From Acidobacteriota bacterium (GTDB lineage Bacteria > Acidobacteriota > UBA6911 > RPQK01), in assembly GCA_003819755.1 (NCBI GenBank), contig RPQK01000278.1, positions 1-8,953 on the forward strand: a DNA stretch of 8,953 nucleotides. Reading direction: 5' to 3'. The notes under the pieces were generated by a model, which did not search any database, was not told the DNA's origin, and was given only the letters and a program-made list of their open reading frames with translations. The position numbers were made by a program, and so were the translations under genes. Positions 6,039 to 8,953 of this stretch are shown here, piece after piece. Each line of letters begins with the position of its first letter. The first letter of the stretch is position 1.

Positions 6039-6881
6039 ATGAACTGGCTCCAAAAGGCTTGCGTTCGAGTTCGCGGACTGTGGCGCCGGGCCACCATGAA
6101 ACGCGAAATTGACGAGGAGCTGGAGTTTCACCTCGAGCAATGTGTGGCGGACAACATCGCCGCCGGTATGTCGCCAGAGGAAGCGGTTCGCGAGGCGCGC
6201 AGGCGGTTCGGCAATCTGCTCCGCATTCGCGAGGAGTGCCACGACATGCGCGGCACGAGCTTCGGCGAGACGTGGCTGCAGGACATCCGCTTCGGTTTAC
6301 GGATGCTCCGGAAGAATTTGGGATTGACGACGGTGGTGGCGCTCACGCTGGCGCTGGGCATCGGCGCCTGCACGGCGATCTTTAGCGTGGTGAACGCGGT
6401 GCTGCTGCGCCCGCTGCCGTACGAGCACTCTGAGCGACTGGTCCAGCTTTGGGAAGATCCGTCGGGTAACGGACGAGACAAGAACTCCGTCTCAGCCGCA
6501 CAGTTTGCGGATTGGAGAGAGCAGACCCGCACGACGGAGGGCATCTCCATTATCCGCAGGACGAGCATGAATCTCACGGGCGTTGGGCGCCCGGAGCGGC
6601 TGAACGTGCACAGGGTCTCGGCCAGTTATCTGCAGATTCTCGGTATTCGCCCTTCTTTGGGCCGGGGCTTCTTGCCGGACGAAGATCGGCCGGGTCGGAA
6701 AAATGTGGCTGTTCTGACTCACCGGCTCTGGCAGCGTCAATTTGGCGCGGAGCCGGAGCTGGTGGGACGGGAGATCCGGCTGGCGGGCGAGAGCTACACG
6801 GTGATTGGCATCCTCCCCTCCACTCCGGAGCTCCCACTCGAATGCGATGCGATCGTCCCGTTCGTGTTCGGGACTGAATAG
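6039..6881 (+). CDS. ADOP permease, N-terminal fragment
   Basis: This piece is 280 residues long. The ATG at 6039 follows GAGGGCGAGGA (6024-6034), a good ribosome site. Residues 20-75 are the cytoplasmic ADOP-specific region (KREIDEELEFHLEQ, then SPEEAVREARRRFGN and a conserved REECHDMRG). Residues 80-94 (LQDIRFGLRMLRKN) lead into the first membrane helix (95-123, ending VVNAVLLRPLPY). The remaining 155 residues are most of the first MacB-type periplasmic domain, with RRTSMNLTG, GRGFLPDEDRPG, VLTHRLWQRQFG and a VIGILP strand. The reading stops at TAG within this domain, so alone it would be a single-helix protein with an unfinished domain and is unlikely to be functional. Confidence 0.8.
   Translation: MNWLQKACVRVRGLWRRATMKREIDEELEFHLEQCVADNIAAGMSPEEAVREARRRFGNLLRIREECHDMRGTSFGETWLQDIRFGLRMLRKNLGLTTVVALTLALGIGACTAIFSVVNAVLLRPLPYEHSERLVQLWEDPSGNGRDKNSVSAAQFADWREQTRTTEGISIIRRTSMNLTGVGRPERLNVHRVSASYLQILGIRPSLGRGFLPDEDRPGRKNVAVLTHRLWQRQFGAEPELVGREIRLAGESYTVIGILPSTPELPLECDAIVPFVFGTE
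6879..6881 (+). other. Premature in-frame TAG stop in the permease
   Basis: The codons around it read ACT-GAA-TAG-TGG-CAT-CGT. Frame and family similarity continue unbroken on both sides, so this triplet is the only lesion seen between the two permease fragments. Confidence 0.85.
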
Positions 6882-6965
6882 TGGCATCGTTCCAGGGGGG
6901 ACCATCGGGTTCGGGTCATTGGCCGGCTCAAACCAGGAACAACGATCGAGCAGGCGCGGGCAGAA

Positions 6966-8660
6966 ATGGCGGCGATCACCCGGCGGCTGAAACCCTTTTA
7001 CCCAACGTGGAAGAAGGATTGGGGCGTCACGATCCTTCCGATGCACGAAGAGATCACCGGCGAGGTCAGCCCCCGGCTTTGGATTTTGTTCGGAGCGGTG
7101 GGTTTTGTTCTCATGATCGCTTGTGCGAACGTGGCCGGACTACTGCTGGCCAGGATGGCGGCCCGACGTCACGAAATGGCCGTTCGCCTGGCGCTCGGCG
7201 CCGGCCGCACGCGTGTGATCCGGCAGCTGCTGACCGAAAGCGTGCTGCTTTCCCTGCTGGGAGGGGCCTTGGGGGTAGGGTTGGCCCTCTGTTCCGTCCG
7301 CCTCTTCACGACTCTGGGCGCGGAAATTTTGCCGCGGGTAAGGGAAATCGGGCTCGATTCTTCAGCGCTCGGGTTCGCACTCGTGACCTCCCTCTTCACC
7401 GGGATCTTGTTTGGTCTGGCGCCGGCGCTGCACCTGGTTTGGCCTGATCTGACGGATGCGCTCAAGCAGGAGGGACGAACCGTAGAGGCCGGGGCCGGAG
7501 GCCGAGCTCGCGCCGCGCTGATCGTTTTGGAGGTCGCGCTGGCGTTGGTTTTGCTCGTCGGAGCCGGGCTGCTCACACAGACCTTGCTCCGTTTGCAGGC
7601 TGTTCCCGCCGGATTCAACCCGCACAATGTACTGGCCATGGACGTTTCTTTCGACGACAACCGGTACCCGTCGGGTGACCGGCGTGCCGTTTTCCTGCGC
7701 GAGGTCTTTCGACGAATCGAATCGCTACCCGGGGTGGAGCGTGCGGGGGCCGCGACCACGCTGCCAATGGCCGGATCAACGGACAGTTCCGTCAGAGCTG
7801 AAAGCCGTCCCGGTCAGGACCGGTTTTATATCTCGGCGGATTACGACTTCGTGGCCGGGGATTTTCATGGAGCGATGGACATGTCTTTGCTGCGGGGACG
7901 CGCTTTTACGGAGCGCGACGACTCCACGACTTCTCCCCGAGTCGCTATTCTGAATGAGGCGTTAACGGCGAGGGTATTTGGGAGCGAAGACCCGTTTGGG
8001 CAGCGCGTTCAGTTCCATGGACAGTTTTGGGAGGTCGTAGGTGTCGTCGGTAACGTGCGCAATCGCGGACTGGACAGGGAGGCACGAGGGCACATATATC
8101 TGCCACACGCCTTCAGTGGTTTCCCGTGCAGCCTGGTCGTGCGCACCAAGGCAGACCCGCTTGCCCTTACTGAAATGATTCGCAATGAGATTCTCAAACT
8201 GGATCCGGACCAGCCGGTCTCAAACGCCCGCACTCTCGAACAGATCATGGCAAAAGCTGCGGGCGAGCGGCGTCTCATGCTGGCGGTGCTTGGACTTTTC
8301 GCAATTGTGGCCGTGTCACTCGCGGCGATTGGTCTGTATGGCGTGATGGCCTACACGGTCAGCCGGCGTACGCGCGAAATCGGAATCCGCATGGCCCTTG
8401 GCGCTCAGCGGAGGGGCGTGATGTTACTGGTCATGAAGCGGGGTCTTAAACTGACCCTGCTGGGCGTCGGCGCAGGGCTTATCGGCTCACTGGCGCTGAC
8501 GCACGTTCTGACCCATGTGCTTTTCGGCATCACTCCGCGAGACCCGGTGACACTTGGCGGCGTAGCTGTCTTGCTGGTGGCAGTCGCTCTGCTCTCTTGC
8601 TGGTTGCCCGCCAGGCGCGCAACCAGAATCGATCCGATGGGAGCGTTGAGGTGCGAGTGA
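6966..8660 (+). CDS. ADOP permease, C-terminal fragment
   Basis: This 564-residue piece runs from the first in-frame ATG after the TAG. Its ribosome site is weak, and the family sequence begins before it, so independent translation is doubtful. In order: the end of the first periplasmic domain (1-37); the first FtsX domain with helices at about 38-62, 90-112 and 134-157 and the RRHEMAVRLALGAGR loop; the fifth helix (182-206) starting the second half; the second periplasmic domain (210-430, with ISADYDFVAGDF, GRAFTERDD, VAILNEALTARVFG and WEVVGVVGNVRNRG); and the second FtsX domain with helices at about 436-462, 492-517 and 528-549, the RRTREIGIRMALGAQ loop and the typical end PARRATRIDPMGALR. 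MacB relatives couple ATP use in the cytoplasm to periplasmic efflux or lipoprotein work; the ADOP role is unknown. Confidence 0.85.
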   Translation: MAAITRRLKPFYPTWKKDWGVTILPMHEEITGEVSPRLWILFGAVGFVLMIACANVAGLLLARMAARRHEMAVRLALGAGRTRVIRQLLTESVLLSLLGGALGVGLALCSVRLFTTLGAEILPRVREIGLDSSALGFALVTSLFTGILFGLAPALHLVWPDLTDALKQEGRTVEAGAGGRARAALIVLEVALALVLLVGAGLLTQTLLRLQAVPAGFNPHNVLAMDVSFDDNRYPSGDRRAVFLREVFRRIESLPGVERAGAATTLPMAGSTDSSVRAESRPGQDRFYISADYDFVAGDFHGAMDMSLLRGRAFTERDDSTTSPRVAILNEALTARVFGSEDPFGQRVQFHGQFWEVVGVVGNVRNRGLDREARGHIYLPHAFSGFPCSLVVRTKADPLALTEMIRNEILKLDPDQPVSNARTLEQIMAKAAGERRLMLAVLGLFAIVAVSLAAIGLYGVMAYTVSRRTREIGIRMALGAQRRGVMLLVMKRGLKLTLLGVGAGLIGSLALTHVLTHVLFGITPRDPVTLGGVAVLLVAVALLSCWLPARRATRIDPMGALRCE

Positions 8661-8953
8661 GAGGCGATAGCCTTGGCGTCTCCCGTGAAGTCTGCTATGG
8701 AGGTTCTCCCAGGCGGCAATGTGCTCCCTGGGTACTTCAGCCGTCATCCGCCTCTCTTTCGGGCCCTCTACCTCTAGTGTCCTGAGTCGTAATCGTTGTC
8801 AGTACCCGAGCGAGTTGTCGCCACCCGTGGCCCTCGCTACCTATTGCGGCCTTGCGGCGGGTCTCTCTGGCCGGCCGCGCGTAAACTTGTCGAAGACTGT
8901 GATGACGGGATGCGCAATCCCGTTTTGATCGAAAAAGCCTCGGCCTCCCACCC
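8661..8953. other. Non-coding 3' flank of the permease
   Basis: I find no convincing gene in these 293 bases on either strand. A minus-strand frame starting at 8747 has a plausible ribosome site but runs straight into the antisense of the permease. Apart from the terminator at the right, only a loose GC-rich inverted repeat (GCGGCC 8846-8851, GGCCGC 8873-8878) stands out. Confidence 0.5.
8905..8926 (+). terminator. Probable intrinsic terminator
   Basis: ACGGGAT (8905-8911) and ATCCCGT (8917-8923) form a perfect seven-pair stem with a five-base loop (GCGCA). The stem's final T and the next three bases make TTTT (8923-8926). It lies about 245 bases beyond the permease stop, so it may end the padR-ADOP transcript. 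The T-run is short, so strength is uncertain. Confidence 0.5.

Larger units (their letters stand above)
6039..8660 (+). pseudogene. ADOP-type MacB/FtsX permease interrupted by one in-frame TAG
   Basis: Read through the TAG at 6879-6881, the frame encodes 873 positions with the full ADOP plan: an ADOP-specific N-terminal region, then MacB periplasmic domain plus FtsX domain, twice, with eight membrane helices. No frameshift is needed. The 28 codons between the TAG and the next ATG (6966) encode WHRSRGDHRVRVIGRLKPGT followed by TIEQARAEM, the expected family sequence (compare 'RLKPGVT..QA..EM'). The lesion is therefore a single nonsense change, for example CAG or TGG to TAG. TAG also ends padR, so a reassigned code is unlikely. 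The rest of the reading frame is intact, which suggests a recent mutation, a sequencing error or, less likely, readthrough. No ATPase gene is adjacent, as is usual for these 'orphan' permeases. Confidence 0.8.

Noticed and set aside
6881..7447. Plus-strand 188-codon frame across the permease break, which could suggest a frameshift.
   Set aside because: The true family sequence continues in the original frame through the TAG; this frame is a GC-rich shadow with no family similarity.
8487..8747. Minus-strand 86-codon frame with a purine-rich stretch before its ATG.
   Set aside because: About two thirds of it is the antisense of the permease's conserved C-terminus, and the rest is not recognisable.
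8775..8789. TAGTGTCCTGAGTCG, which vaguely resembles the end of an insertion sequence.
   Set aside because: No inverted partner or transposase is present in the window, and the resemblance is from memory only.

Overview
The window is GC-rich and bacterial. The best lineage clue is at 5685-8660, where a PadR-type regulator is followed after 21 bases by a large MacB/FtsX-type permease with no ATPase gene. This is the 'acidobacterial duplicated orphan permease' (ADOP) arrangement, so Acidobacteriota is the most likely source. ADOP genes also occur in other phyla, and the two left-hand genes (a large glycosidase-like protein and an eight-helix membrane protein) do not settle the question. All recognised genes lie on the plus strand.

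Layout. Positions 3-3053 hold the 3' part of a gene that starts before the window. It encodes a multidomain carbohydrate-type protein: a beta-sandwich, a glycosidase-like TIM barrel, a second beta-sandwich and a C-terminal glutamine-amidotransferase-like domain. Its last 13 codons or so run out of frame through a 105-base relic (3013-3117) that is a shrunken second copy of its own C-terminal domain. Next come a polytopic membrane protein with two CxxC pairs (3282-4505) and a membrane-anchored HExxH metallopeptidase-like protein (4613-5353). The 331 bases from 5354 to 5684 have no gene but are structured: a short direct repeat, a 190-base MITE-like element with long near-perfect terminal inverted repeats (5397-5586), and a TTGACA promoter with a cluster of CTAG-centred sites that may be the PadR operator. 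The padR gene (5685-6017) is intact. The ADOP gene (6039-8660) is cut by a single in-frame TAG at 6879-6881; reading continues in the same frame on both sides. The last 293 bases look non-coding and contain a probable intrinsic terminator at 8905-8926.

How the parts relate. The only clear transcription unit is padR-ADOP, which by family precedent is a local regulator with the permease it may control; the permease now appears disabled or split. The left-hand genes have no obvious shared pathway. I see no phage, CRISPR, toxin-antitoxin or defence system. The points of real interest are decay and rearrangement: the domain relic, the MITE-like insertion beside a promoter, and the nonsense-interrupted permease.
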